This document shows positions 16,254 to 24,414 of a stretch of DNA of 64,000 nt, in pieces. Positions within the stretch are counted from its first letter, which is position 1. Each line of letters begins with the position of its first letter. The notes under the pieces were generated by a model. That model saw only the letters and a program-made list of their open reading frames with translations, made no database searches and was not told where the DNA came from. This stretch comes from Geoglobus sp. UBA235. GTDB lineage: Archaea > Halobacteriota > Archaeoglobi > Archaeoglobales > Archaeoglobaceae. The position numbers and the translations under genes were made by a program. The DNA is taken from NCBI GenBank assembly GCA_002494725.1, contig DACG01000027.1, positions 28,031-92,030 on the forward strand, written 5' to 3'.

Positions 16254-16472
16254 TTTAGCTGATTTTAAAAATCCAAAAATTATTTTGTTCTTTAACACCA
16301 GAACACCGCCAATAACAAGTAACACACCTGGAATAATCCAAAATAGAGATATCGCAATAAACCCCAAGATTCCGCTCAGTACCATCCTAATTCCACCAAT
16401 TTTATTGTTTTTGCTTACTATGGCGCCGCCAATGATCCCTATAATTCCAAAAAATACTGCTGCAATCCCCAA
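16200..16472 (-). pseudogene. Remnant of a small two-helix membrane protein (DUF4064-like)
   Basis: The frame encodes two hydrophobic segments with the glycine-rich look of DUF4064-like proteins (GIIGIIGGAIVSKNNKIGGI and IIPGVLLVIGGVLVLKNK). Only a TTG could start it at 16472; the frame is open upstream to a stop near 16546 without an ATG. Its last 18 codons run antisense into tRNA-Gly, which cannot be native protein sequence. Either the 3' end was lost when sequence joined the tRNA gene, or the gene is dead. Confidence 0.35.
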
Positions 16473-16554
16473 ATTGAACAGAGTGTCAGACTTGGATTTC
16501 AGGGTAAATCCTCTCCATTTTTCTGTTGTATCACAGTTTTACCAATAAGCATAA

Positions 16555-16749
16555 AAATCTTGGATCCCAGTGTCTGTGGTTGGCAGAACAAAGTCAGAAT
16601 CCTTCAGGAATCATCCATTATCTTTCAAAAAACTGAATGTTACCATACAATCCATACACACCCGTTTACCTAAGTTAGAAGAGGACAATTTTGTTATTTC
16701 TGAAATCCACAAAAGATGTAAAGTGTACCGTCTGACGGAAAAAGCATGA
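16555..16749 (+). pseudogene. Fragment of a winged-helix regulator
   Basis: An open stretch without ATG ends with KLNVTIQSIHTRLPKLEED, then NFVISEIHKRC and KVYRLTEKA before the stop at 16747-16749. This reads like the recognition helix and wing of an archaeal winged-helix regulator. Nothing recognisable lies in front of residue 20 of the stretch, so it looks like the 3' relic of a lost gene. The rest of 16473-16834 has stop codons in all frames and no other feature that I can see. Confidence 0.35.
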
Positions 16750-16834
16750 TATTGCTTAAGCTGTTTTCCGAGTAGTTGGATGTCATGTGCAGGAGATATC
16801 ACATAACGAAAAAATATTTTAAAGTTCAAAAATA

Positions 16835-17839
16835 ATGATGAACATGATATTCAGAACGGTCGTACTGCTCCTCCTGACACTCATGGTACTCACCCACCCA
16901 TCCTCAGCGATAAGCGTTGTATCCGGAGATAACGTCATTATAACGCGGGAAACAGGAGATATTCTCCTTTCGGGAGGTAGGGTGACGGTCCTTGCTCCTA
17001 TAAAGGGAGATCTGATTCTCGCAGGTGGAGATGTTGTTTTAAATGCCCCCGTATCTGGGGATGTAATAGCAGCTGGAGGAAGTGTGAATATTCTTTCAGA
17101 TGTTGGAGGCAAAGTTATCGCTGCTGGAGGAGAAATAACAATCGGCGGGGCTGTTAAGAAATTTGCACTGATGGCAGGAGGTTCCATAAACATTGAAAAA
17201 GATGCAAGAATAGGCAACGATGTTTTTGCTGCTGGGGGTCAGATAAAGAACGATGGACTCATCAAGGGCAATCTGACAGCAATTGGTGGAGAATATACAG
17301 GGGAAGGAACGGTAATGGGACATGAACGATTTCAGAGAGCAGAATTGCTGCCACCATACTTCTTTGAAATAGCTAAGGCAGGATTTCTTATACTCGGTCT
17401 GCTTCTGGTTTATCTCACTCCCTTCATGCTTGAAAGTGGCTATGGCAGGATGGCAGGTGGTATCAGAGCTGTCATAAAAACCATGATCGCTGGTGGGATC
17501 GGTATTGCTGTATCCATGGCAGCTGGATTCGCTCTAATGTTTTCTGTTGTTGGGATATCTGTTGGGCTATTTCTGATAACCTCCTCAGTACTGGTTCTTC
17601 TCATCTCAAATCTGATGGTCTCTTACTCCATCGGAAAGTACCTGATTTCGGGAAAAACATCCAGCAAGTATCTGTACATGGTTGCAGGGTTTGCTTCACT
17701 CTACGTCATAACCAAACTACCTTACGTGGGGGATATGATGCTTCTGATATCAACATGTCTTGGTTTTGGAACAGTAATTTACATGCTTCTTGAAACAGAG
17801 AGGAGAAAAATGCTTGATGATGTCCATGAAAATATATAA
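16835..17839 (+). CDS. Exported polymer-forming (bactofilin-like) domain with C-terminal membrane helices
   Basis: 334 aa. A signal peptide (VVLLLLTLMVLTHPSSA) is followed, at about 30-165, by a run of short beta repeats with GG or GD turns (IKGDLILAGGDV, VSGDVIAAGGSV, VGGKVIAAGGEI), the right-handed beta-helix pattern of DUF583/bactofilin-like domains. Residues about 170-325 hold four to five membrane helices. The beta-helix would lie outside the cell, anchored by the C-terminal part. A role in surface scaffolding is inferred. A Met cluster allows starts at 16835, 16838 or 16844. Confidence 0.7.
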   Translation: MMNMIFRTVVLLLLTLMVLTHPSSAISVVSGDNVIITRETGDILLSGGRVTVLAPIKGDLILAGGDVVLNAPVSGDVIAAGGSVNILSDVGGKVIAAGGEITIGGAVKKFALMAGGSINIEKDARIGNDVFAAGGQIKNDGLIKGNLTAIGGEYTGEGTVMGHERFQRAELLPPYFFEIAKAGFLILGLLLVYLTPFMLESGYGRMAGGIRAVIKTMIAGGIGIAVSMAAGFALMFSVVGISVGLFLITSSVLVLLISNLMVSYSIGKYLISGKTSSKYLYMVAGFASLYVITKLPYVGDMMLLISTCLGFGTVIYMLLETERRKMLDDVHENI

Positions 17840-17863
17840 AATACTCCCTCTCCTTTCCCCACC

Positions 17864-18982
17864 ATGGACCCTGTTGAGATTCTCAAAAGCCTAATTGAAA
17901 TAGACACCAGAAATCCTCCTGGAAACACAGAAAATGCAGTGGAGTACCTGGAAGGTCTTTTCTCACCCTACGCATCAAGAACCATCGGTGAGAATGGGAA
18001 GCTGAACCTGATTGTTGAGATATCGAGGGGCAAGCCTGAGTTTCTCTTCACCTCACACCTCGATACCGTTCCCTGTGATGATTCAATGCTCACTCCGAGA
18101 GTTGAAAACGGGAAGGTTTACGGTAGGGGGAGCTGTGACGCAAAGGGATGTGTCGCTGCAATTGCATCGGCGTTTCACGAATTTGAGTCCGGGGCTGGAA
18201 TAAAGCTGGCATTCACCGCAGATGAGGAAATCGGGGGAAGGCTTGGACTCGGGAGGGTTATGGATCACATCAGTCCCGATTATGTTATCATAGGTGAGCC
18301 CTTTGGAAGTGACAGAATAGGTGTTGCCCAGGCCACGGTTGTTTCCATGAACCTTATTGTTCACGGAAAAAGCGGACATACGGCCATCGCCGACATCAGG
18401 GAGGGAGCAGTCTATAAAGCGTCAAAGCTCATAATCCAGTTTGTTGATATGTTTTCAAAACTGAAGGGTGATAGAGAGAAATACATGAGGGAGCTTGAAA
18501 GAATGGGGCTTGAGGTTGAGTACAGGGGAAACGGTGATGCTGTTTTCAATCCTTCAATAATAAGAGCAGGTGTCAAGAGGAATGTGGTTCCCGATAAATG
18601 CGTGATCGAGGCAGATGTGAGGTTTGCACCCTGGATTGATGCTGAGAGTGTGAGGAGACAGTTTTATCTTGAAGATGTAGATGTTTTCATAACAGGATAT
18701 CTCAGAAGCTTTGGATATTCCTTAGATGCTGTAAAGCATGAGGATGACCGCAGACTTGTGGAGATTATGAGACGGGCCATAGAAGCTGAAAATCTGAAAC
18801 CGAAGGCTGTTGTAACTCTCGGAGTTGGGGATATAAGGCATGTGAGGAGCAGGGGCATTCCGGCATTCTACTTGGGACCCGGAGGGGAGGGGCTCCATTC
18901 AGACAGGGAATTTGTTTATATCGACGAAATTCACAGAGCGGTAAGGATTTACAGGAACATCGTCACTCTTTCAGAAAAATGA
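17864..18982 (+). CDS. M20 family metallopeptidase, ArgE/DapE type
   Basis: 372 aa. The metal and catalytic motifs are in order: TSHLDTVP, GRGSCDAKGCVAA, ADEEIGG and IIGEPF, then GKSGHTAIAD in the dimerisation lid and GEGLHSDREFV near the end. The family removes acyl groups from amino acids (acetylornithine, succinyl-diaminopimelate, LysW-linked lysine or ornithine). There are no arginine or lysine genes nearby, so the substrate cannot be fixed. The 3' end overlaps a convergent gene by 20 nt. Confidence 0.85.
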   Translation: MDPVEILKSLIEIDTRNPPGNTENAVEYLEGLFSPYASRTIGENGKLNLIVEISRGKPEFLFTSHLDTVPCDDSMLTPRVENGKVYGRGSCDAKGCVAAIASAFHEFESGAGIKLAFTADEEIGGRLGLGRVMDHISPDYVIIGEPFGSDRIGVAQATVVSMNLIVHGKSGHTAIADIREGAVYKASKLIIQFVDMFSKLKGDREKYMRELERMGLEVEYRGNGDAVFNPSIIRAGVKRNVVPDKCVIEADVRFAPWIDAESVRRQFYLEDVDVFITGYLRSFGYSLDAVKHEDDRRLVEIMRRAIEAENLKPKAVVTLGVGDIRHVRSRGIPAFYLGPGGEGLHSDREFVYIDEIHRAVRIYRNIVTLSEK

Positions 18983-19673
18983 TGTTCCCCCTTCCTTTTT
19001 TGACCTTCTCCACTTTCCCCCTTTTCTCCAGATCTGCAATCATCAGGCTTATCTTGGCATCACTGTATCCGGTTCTTTTTCTCAGCTCCTTTTGCGTGAT
19101 TCTTCCACCTTCCTTTCTGATTATCTCAATGATCTCGTTCAGATCTTCGGGAAGTACCTCATCATCAGAGATTTCAGCCCTTTCCCTTCTTGAAAGGTGG
19201 TAGTAAACGAGGACAGTCGCAGCAAGAACTGCAGGAACAGCGTAAAGAAAGACAGTGTTTAAATTCCAGGTATATGGATTTTTTGTCATTTCTTCATCAA
19301 ATGTGAGGTTTATCTCAGGAACGGTTACGTTCAGTTCCTCGATAGGAGGCTGTGCCAGCATGTCGATGTGGAATGTGCCATTCTGTCTGATCTCGATAGT
19401 CTCCTCCGCAAAAAGATTCTGATCGCTGTAACATACAACCTCTATTCTGTAAACTCCTGGAGGTGCCTCAAAGGAATAGCTTCCATTGACTGCCACGATC
19501 TTCTGAAGAGGTGTTGAATTGAGGGTTACAATGCAGCTTTTAACGGGTTCAAACGTCTCCCATGAATATATCCTTCCCTCAATTGTTGCAGATTTTCCGG
19601 CTGGGATCAGAGTGAGGAGGAGTAAAGCGATCAGCAGAAATCTTGACATTGGAATACAGTCACTCCACCCCAT
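18963..19673 (-). CDS. Membrane-anchored winged-helix regulator with external beta-sandwich domain
   Basis: 236 aa (228 aa if started at ATG 19649, which removes an odd N-terminus). A signal peptide (FLLIALLLLTLIPAGKS) precedes an external carboxypeptidase-regulatory-like beta domain (about 28-110: EGRIYSWETFEPVKSCIVTL, GSYSFEAPPGVYRIEV). One membrane helix follows near 140-160 (FLYAVPAVLAATVLVYY). The cytosolic tail is a winged helix: GGRITQKELRKRTGYSDAK with ISLMIADLEKRGKVEKVKKGR. It looks like a one-component sensor acting from the membrane. Confidence 0.75.
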   Translation of the reverse strand: MGWSDCIPMSRFLLIALLLLTLIPAGKSATIEGRIYSWETFEPVKSCIVTLNSTPLQKIVAVNGSYSFEAPPGVYRIEVVCYSDQNLFAEETIEIRQNGTFHIDMLAQPPIEELNVTVPEINLTFDEEMTKNPYTWNLNTVFLYAVPAVLAATVLVYYHLSRRERAEISDDEVLPEDLNEIIEIIRKEGGRITQKELRKRTGYSDAKISLMIADLEKRGKVEKVKKGRGNIIFLKE

Positions 19674-19712
19674 CTTTTATACCTTTTTCAGTAGAGAGAA
19701 GGAGTCAAAAAA

Positions 19713-20399
19713 TCAAAATTCAAGAGTTTCACCGGGCCTGAGTATAATAACCTCAACATTTCCAATCTTTTCTTCAACCTGTTTTTTGAACTCTTTCGGA
19801 TCTGTCTCAATCACCGGAAAGGTGTTGTAATGCATTGGAATTGCGTATCTGGGTTTTACAAGCTCAACAGCCTTAACAGCCTCCTTTATTCCCATCGTGT
19901 ACCATCCACCTATGGGGACAAGCATGACGTCAGGCCGGTAAAGTTCTCCAATGAGCCCCATGTCCAAGAAAACATCAGTATCACCGCAGTGATAAACTCT
20001 TTTTCCATCCATTTCAACAACAAATCCTGCAGGATCTCCGGCAGAAATTATACCTCTTTCATCCTCATAGTCTGCTGAATGAAATGCTTTCACCATTGTA
20101 ACCCTGATATTCGAGACAACGGCCGTTCCTCCAATGTTCATGCCCACAGCCTCCACACCCTTTTCCGCCAGTATTCTCGACAGTTCGTGTATTGCCACAA
20201 CCGGACAGTCGTTGTTCTTTGCAATCTCAACGGCATCCCCAAGATGATCCCCGTGTCCATGAGTGACAAGAACTGCATCAACCTCTACTTCATTAGGCTT
20301 CAGCGGTGCCATTGGATTTCCTGTCAGAAAAGGGTCGATTATAACTCTCTTCCCGTTTTCAATCAGAAAGCATGCATGTCCGAACCACCTGAGTTTCAT
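19713..20399 (-). CDS. UPF0173 metal-dependent hydrolase (metallo-beta-lactamase fold)
   Basis: 228 aa, full length for UPF0173. It opens MKLRWFGHACFLIE and contains THGHGDHLGD, AFHSAD, YHCGDTDVF and MHYNTFP, the metal-ligand order of UlaG-type lactonase relatives. The reaction is not established for archaeal members. It is a single gene facing away from the receiver-domain gene. Confidence 0.88.
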   Translation of the reverse strand: MKLRWFGHACFLIENGKRVIIDPFLTGNPMAPLKPNEVEVDAVLVTHGHGDHLGDAVEIAKNNDCPVVAIHELSRILAEKGVEAVGMNIGGTAVVSNIRVTMVKAFHSADYEDERGIISAGDPAGFVVEMDGKRVYHCGDTDVFLDMGLIGELYRPDVMLVPIGGWYTMGIKEAVKAVELVKPRYAIPMHYNTFPVIETDPKEFKKQVEEKIGNVEVIILRPGETLEF

Positions 20400-20515
20400 G
20401 ACACATCACCTCACCAAAAATTTAAGTTGAATGTTTAATAAATATTGGTTCTCCGCAGGCGCTCCATCCAAAATCCTTATATAATTGTGATGATGATAAT
20501 ATTTTAGGTGGTAAT

Positions 20516-20872
20516 GTGGCGACAAAGATACTGATTGCTGAAGACGATGAGTCAGTTCTTGAGGTTCTCAAACTGATACTGTCAAGAGAGAACTACCAGA
20601 TTCTGACAGCTAAGAACGGTAGGGAGGCCATTGACCTCTACAGATTTGCAAAGCCTGAAATAGTGCTGATGGATATTGAGCTTCCAGAGCTGGATGGGAT
20701 ATCTGCAACAAAAGAGATCAAGTCTATTGACCCCAATGCAAAAATTATAGGCGTTACAGCGTATGCAAGATCTAAAGGAAATGAGCTGACATCAGCAGGG
20801 GCACTTGAAATAATCGAAAAACCATTCAACAGAAGGAAGATTATATCTACAATAAAAAAGTACCTCTCATGA
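20516..20872 (+). CDS. Stand-alone response-regulator receiver (CheY-like)
   Basis: 118 aa, start GTG about 4 nt after AGGTGGT. The acidic pair D10/D11, phospho-acceptor D53 (LMDIELPELDG), switch T81 and K102 (EKPF) are all present. There is no output domain. No histidine kinase or chemotaxis gene lies in the window, so the partner is unknown. It overlaps the convergent glmM-like gene by 6 nt. Confidence 0.88.
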   Translation: MATKILIAEDDESVLEVLKLILSRENYQILTAKNGREAIDLYRFAKPEIVLMDIELPELDGISATKEIKSIDPNAKIIGVTAYARSKGNELTSAGALEIIEKPFNRRKIISTIKKYLS

Positions 20873-22204
20873 GATAATCTTTTTTGTGATCAGAATACCA
20901 AAACTTAAAAGTTCTCTCGCCCTTTTCTCTGTTCTCGCTTCGGCAAATATCCTTGCTATTGGTTCGGTCCCTGAAGGCCTGATGAGCAGCCATCCATCCT
21001 CGAAATCAACTCTCGCCCCGTCCGTGAAGTTCGCACCCTCAAATTCCGCCTTCAACCCTTCGAGCAGCTTCTTCCTATCCCTGCACTCCACCTTCGTTTT
21101 CAGGGTATGGTATCTGGGAATGTCCTTCACGAGTTCCGACAGCGGCTTGTTTTCTGTGGCCATCAGCTCCAGAACCTTCGCGAGACTCATCCCGCCATCT
21201 CTCGCGAGCAGGTGCTCGGGGAAAATCAGACCTCCATTTCCTTCACCGCCGAAAACGGCCTTGGTTTCCTTCATCACCTTCGCCACGATCGGTGAGCCCA
21301 CTGCAGTGTACACAACCTCGCCTCCAGCCTCGACGACGGCATCCTCAACACACTTGGATGTGCTTACCGGTGTGACTACAACTCCACCGCCGTTCATCTC
21401 CACGTAGTATTTTGCCATGAGGGCGAGCATCACATCCTCGCTCACGAAGTTTCCCTTCTCGTCAACAAATGTTGCGCGATCTGCATCTCCGTCATGGGCA
21501 ACGCCAATGTCCGCATTCACAGCCCTGACGACCTCTTTCAGCTCCCGAACGTTTTCCTCCACAGGCTCCGAAAGTCTCGCGGGAAACCTGCCATCGGGAT
21601 AGCAGTTTATAGTGTACATCTCGCAGTCGAGCCTCTTCAGGATTTCCGGGCTTGTAAATGAGGCCGCACCGTTGCCGCAATCGACAACAACTCTGAATTT
21701 CTTTTCCGAGATTGCATCAACATTAACCTTCTCGAGAACGCTATCAACGTAAACCCTGTTGGCGTCGTCCTCGTAAACTCTTCCAACCTCATCCCACCTG
21801 GCAATCCTGAACTTCTTGCTCAGAAGCACCATCTCGGCCTCGCTGTCTTCCTCCCTCGAGAACTCGACTCCATCACCGCTCACAAACTTTATTCCGTTGT
21901 ACTCTCTCGGGTTGTGGCTTGCAGTGACAATAACCCCCGCATTTGCCTTGGAAACCCTGACATAGTACTGGAGCGCGGGGGTTGGGGTGATGCCAACATC
22001 AACCGCATCGCTGCCGGAAGACATTATACCTGCAAGGACAGCAGACTTGAGCATGGGGGAGGAAATTCTTGCATCCATCCCAACCGCTATCAGCCCCTCC
22101 CTCATCGTTCCTATGGTCCTTCCCAGATCCAGTGCGAGCTCGGCAGTAAGCTCTTCATTCGCAATACCCCTGACGCCGTTCGTGCCAAAAAGAGATCTTT
22201 CCAT
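20867..22204 (-). CDS. glmM: Phosphoglucosamine mutase / phosphomannomutase
   Basis: 445 aa alpha-D-phosphohexomutase. The order of motifs is complete: FGTNGVRGIAN, catalytic TASHNP with S96, metal loop DGDADRAT, sugar-binding GGEGNGG and phosphate-binding RPSGTEP. It interconverts 1- and 6-phosphates of glucosamine or mannose for surface glycans. The archaeal group includes both specificities, so the symbol is provisional. G+C is visibly higher here than in flanking genes (many GCC, CTC, AAC codons). A TATA-like box at 22222-22231 precedes the ATG. Confidence 0.85.
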   Translation of the reverse strand: MERSLFGTNGVRGIANEELTAELALDLGRTIGTMREGLIAVGMDARISSPMLKSAVLAGIMSSGSDAVDVGITPTPALQYYVRVSKANAGVIVTASHNPREYNGIKFVSGDGVEFSREEDSEAEMVLLSKKFRIARWDEVGRVYEDDANRVYVDSVLEKVNVDAISEKKFRVVVDCGNGAASFTSPEILKRLDCEMYTINCYPDGRFPARLSEPVEENVRELKEVVRAVNADIGVAHDGDADRATFVDEKGNFVSEDVMLALMAKYYVEMNGGGVVVTPVSTSKCVEDAVVEAGGEVVYTAVGSPIVAKVMKETKAVFGGEGNGGLIFPEHLLARDGGMSLAKVLELMATENKPLSELVKDIPRYHTLKTKVECRDRKKLLEGLKAEFEGANFTDGARVDFEDGWLLIRPSGTEPIARIFAEARTEKRARELLSFGILITKKIIS

Positions 22205-22447
22205 AATTAACTGTTCCTAGGTTTTAAATTATATAGCTTATGCTGGGAGCTTATGCTGGGCAGTGTAAGGGGCGAGGGTGGTGCCGGCAGATTGATCAAC
22301 TGGCCCATGACCTTTATTGCCAGAATTGAGGTGTCTGAATGTCAACAAATATTGAACAAGACTGTTTTCACCTGGCTTGCTGTTCTGAATTCTGGATTGG
22401 AAAAGAGCATTGAATTGCCGGGCTTTTGAGACTCAGACTCCAGAATT
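22205..22447. other. Intergenic stretch with a short direct repeat
   Basis: It holds the glmM promoter and two copies of GCTTATGCTGGG in tandem near 22237-22261. No coding frame of any length with a family resemblance was found on either strand. Confidence 0.4.
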
Positions 22448-22846
22448 TCACCCCCTTCCATAGAGCACAACTTCAATATTGGAAACCTTTGCTATCTCCA
22501 GAAAGTCGGAATCTCCAGTTATTATCTTTTCAGCTCCACTGGCAATTGCTATTCCTGCAATCAGAATGGCGAGAGCATTTACTGCTTTGCCAACTGCCAT
22601 CAACCTTGCTGCGATGCTGCTTGATTCATCGGCAGCATTTATGTCAAAGGGCAGTATTCTGATCTCAGAAAGAAACCTCCTGAGGATTTTCTCCTCTCTC
22701 CTTCTTTTCTTTCTCTTCAACCCTGTCATTATCTCGTGGTATGTGACCACAGTTATCGCTATCTCATCTCCGTCACCTACCAGATCACGTGCGGCATCGA
22801 CACCCCTGAGATAGTCTATGATATAGCTCGTATCCAGAACAATCAT
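22448..22846 (-). CDS. vapC: VapC-type PIN-domain toxin
   Basis: 132 aa PIN-domain ribonuclease. Metal-binding acidic residues are visible: D5 in VLDTSYIIDYL, E38 in VVTYHEIMTGL, the D/E residues around INAADE..., and D118 in ITGDSDF. The length is normal for archaeal VapC. It overlaps the vapB stop by 4 nt, the usual antitoxin-first order. Confidence 0.88.
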   Translation of the reverse strand: MIVLDTSYIIDYLRGVDAARDLVGDGDEIAITVVTYHEIMTGLKRKKRRREEKILRRFLSEIRILPFDINAADESSSIAARLMAVGKAVNALAILIAGIAIASGAEKIITGDSDFLEIAKVSNIEVVLYGRG

Positions 22847-23052
22847 ATTCTCAACCTTGCTGATTTTCTGGATTCAAGGCATTTTTCAATCTCATCAAGA
22901 ACCTCGCCATCTCTCAAGATTCCAAAGTATTTACTTATGCTGGTGTTTCTCCTCTCGAGGAGTTTTTCTATCACATCGCTGAAACTCTCACCTTCGCCCT
23001 TCATCTCCAGAAGCCTGTTGTAAACATCATCTCTGATCGAAATTGTCTTCAT
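22843..23052 (-). CDS. vapB: VapB-type antitoxin
   Basis: 69 aa. The N-terminal MKTISIRDDVYNRLLEMK is a ribbon-helix-helix-like DNA-binding segment and the FSDVIEKLLERR helix is typical of archaeal VapB. The C-terminal half (KYFGILRD...) would wrap the toxin. The promoter contains a 12-bp palindrome suited to autorepression. Confidence 0.85.
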   Translation of the reverse strand: MKTISIRDDVYNRLLEMKGEGESFSDVIEKLLERRNTSISKYFGILRDGEVLDEIEKCLESRKSARLRI

Positions 23053-23059
23053 GCACTTA

Positions 23060-23071
23060 TGTATGCATACA
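23060..23071. promoter_or_regulatory. 12-bp palindrome in the vapB promoter, candidate VapBC operator
   Basis: TGTATGCATACA is perfectly self-complementary. It sits 8 nt upstream of the vapB ATG, between the start and a TATA-like box at about 23072-23084 on the minus strand. VapBC complexes usually repress their own promoter through such sites. Confidence 0.5.
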
Positions 23072-23212
23072 CGAATATATTACACTTTCTGGATTACCAT
23101 TTACAGCCTTAACAACGTCATTCAAAAAGGTAAGGCTGTTGCCCGCTCTGTGGAATCCCCATCACTGCTCAGGGGACGCATGGCCGGCGGGCAGAATTCA
23201 GTTTTTTGGCAA

Positions 23213-23222
23213 AACTATATAA
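23213..23222 (+). promoter_or_regulatory. TATA-like box for the MFS gene
   Basis: ACTATATAAT lies about 30 nt before ATG 23249 and favours that start over any longer frame upstream. Confidence 0.45.
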
Positions 23223-23248
23223 TCCTTTCCTTCCAGCACTCAGCATTT

Positions 23249-24367
23249 ATGGGTGATAGCAGTTCCCAGCAAAAGAAGGTTGCCGGCAGAAACGTGTTTC
23301 TGCTTGGAGTTGTCAGCTTTCTCAACGATATGAGCAGCGAGATAATCCTGCCGATCCTTCCATTCTTCCTTAGGGGTTTTGGTGCAGGCTACACCGGAAT
23401 AGGTATTGTTGGAGGGCTGATTGATGGATTCGGGAATCTGGTGAAGGTGTTTTCAGGCTACATATCCGACAGAATTGGAAACAGAAAGCACATGGTTTTT
23501 TCAGGATACCTGATCTCCCAGATATCAAAGCTCGCCCTCTCCTTTTCCGGGTCAACTGCAGTGGCAGGGCTTTTCGTCACCCTCGACAGGGTTGGCAAGG
23601 GAATAAGAACCTCTCCGAGAGATGCTCTGCTTGCAGAATCTGGCATGAAAAGTGGAAAGGCATTTGGCTTCCACAGGATGATGGATACTCTTGGAGCAGT
23701 TCTGGGCACGTCATTCTCCCTCCTTCTGGTTTATATGGGGTTTCAGTACAAAAATGCAATCTTCATGGCAGCCGCAATTGGATTTTTTGCCGTCATTCCA
23801 CTTATCTTTGTCACGGAGACAGCCCATCCTGTGAAGAAGCCGAAAATAACATTCAGGCTGAAGAAGTTTACCCTCTTCTCTTTTTTTGTCGGACTTGCCA
23901 ACATAAGCTACATGTTTTTCATGCTCAGGGCTGAGATTCTCGGAGTTCAGACGGCAATTGGCTTCTACCTTGTCTTCAACATAACATATGCCCTTCTCTC
24001 CTACCCGTTCGGAATCATTGCCGAGAAGATCGGTAAGCCAAGAAGCCTCGCAGCCGGCTACATTTTCATGACCCTTGCCTCCCTGCTTATGTTCTACGGA
24101 GAAACATTCCACATTCTCCTGTCAGGATTCGTCATGTATGGACTTTTCATGTCTGTTGTTGAAGCTCAGCAGAGGGCATTCGCGTCAGATCTCAGCACCT
24201 CTTACGGCTTTGGGATAGGAACCTACCACTTTGTCTTCGGCATATCAACAATAATCGGTAATGTGGTTGCAGGTGTGATAGCTGACATCTCCCTGACTCT
24301 GGTCTTTGCCTACTCTGCACTCATGTCCTTCATCGCTGCAATATGCTACACACTTCTCAGGTTCTGA
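23249..24367 (+). CDS. Major facilitator superfamily transporter
   Basis: Start ATG 23249 gives 372 aa with about eleven to twelve membrane helices. An upstream in-frame extension has no family character and lies before the TATA-like box. The MFS loop motif appears as GYISDRIGNRKHMVFSGY between helices 2 and 3, and the second-half counterpart as IIAEKIGKPRSLAAGY. A short conserved stretch LDRVGKGIRTSPRDAL is shared with a bacterial/archaeal MFS branch often tied to metal or drug efflux. The substrate is unknown. Confidence 0.85.
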   Translation: MGDSSSQQKKVAGRNVFLLGVVSFLNDMSSEIILPILPFFLRGFGAGYTGIGIVGGLIDGFGNLVKVFSGYISDRIGNRKHMVFSGYLISQISKLALSFSGSTAVAGLFVTLDRVGKGIRTSPRDALLAESGMKSGKAFGFHRMMDTLGAVLGTSFSLLLVYMGFQYKNAIFMAAAIGFFAVIPLIFVTETAHPVKKPKITFRLKKFTLFSFFVGLANISYMFFMLRAEILGVQTAIGFYLVFNITYALLSYPFGIIAEKIGKPRSLAAGYIFMTLASLLMFYGETFHILLSGFVMYGLFMSVVEAQQRAFASDLSTSYGFGIGTYHFVFGISTIIGNVVAGVIADISLTLVFAYSALMSFIAAICYTLLRF

Positions 24368-24384
24368 ACGTCCAATTCATCAAG

Positions 24385-24395
24385 CTTTAAATATT
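24385..24395 (+). promoter_or_regulatory. TATA-like box for asd
   Basis: CTTTAAATATT centred about 25 nt before ATG 24415. It argues for that ATG and a leaderless transcript. Confidence 0.5.
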
Positions 24396-24414
24396 GAGCC
24401 CCATCTCTCCATTC

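Noticed and set aside
20487..20530. Possible C/D box RNA (GTGATGA followed by CTGA)
   Set aside because: It lies in the promoter and start of the receiver gene and lacks a second box pair with terminal stem.
22237..22261. Direct repeat GCTTATGCTGGG as a possible CRISPR or attachment site
   Set aside because: There are only two adjacent copies with no spacers and no integrase gene nearby.
23051..23248. N-terminal extension of the MFS transporter
   Set aside because: It precedes the TATA-like box at 23213-23222 and has no family-like sequence; ATG 23249 fits a leaderless start.
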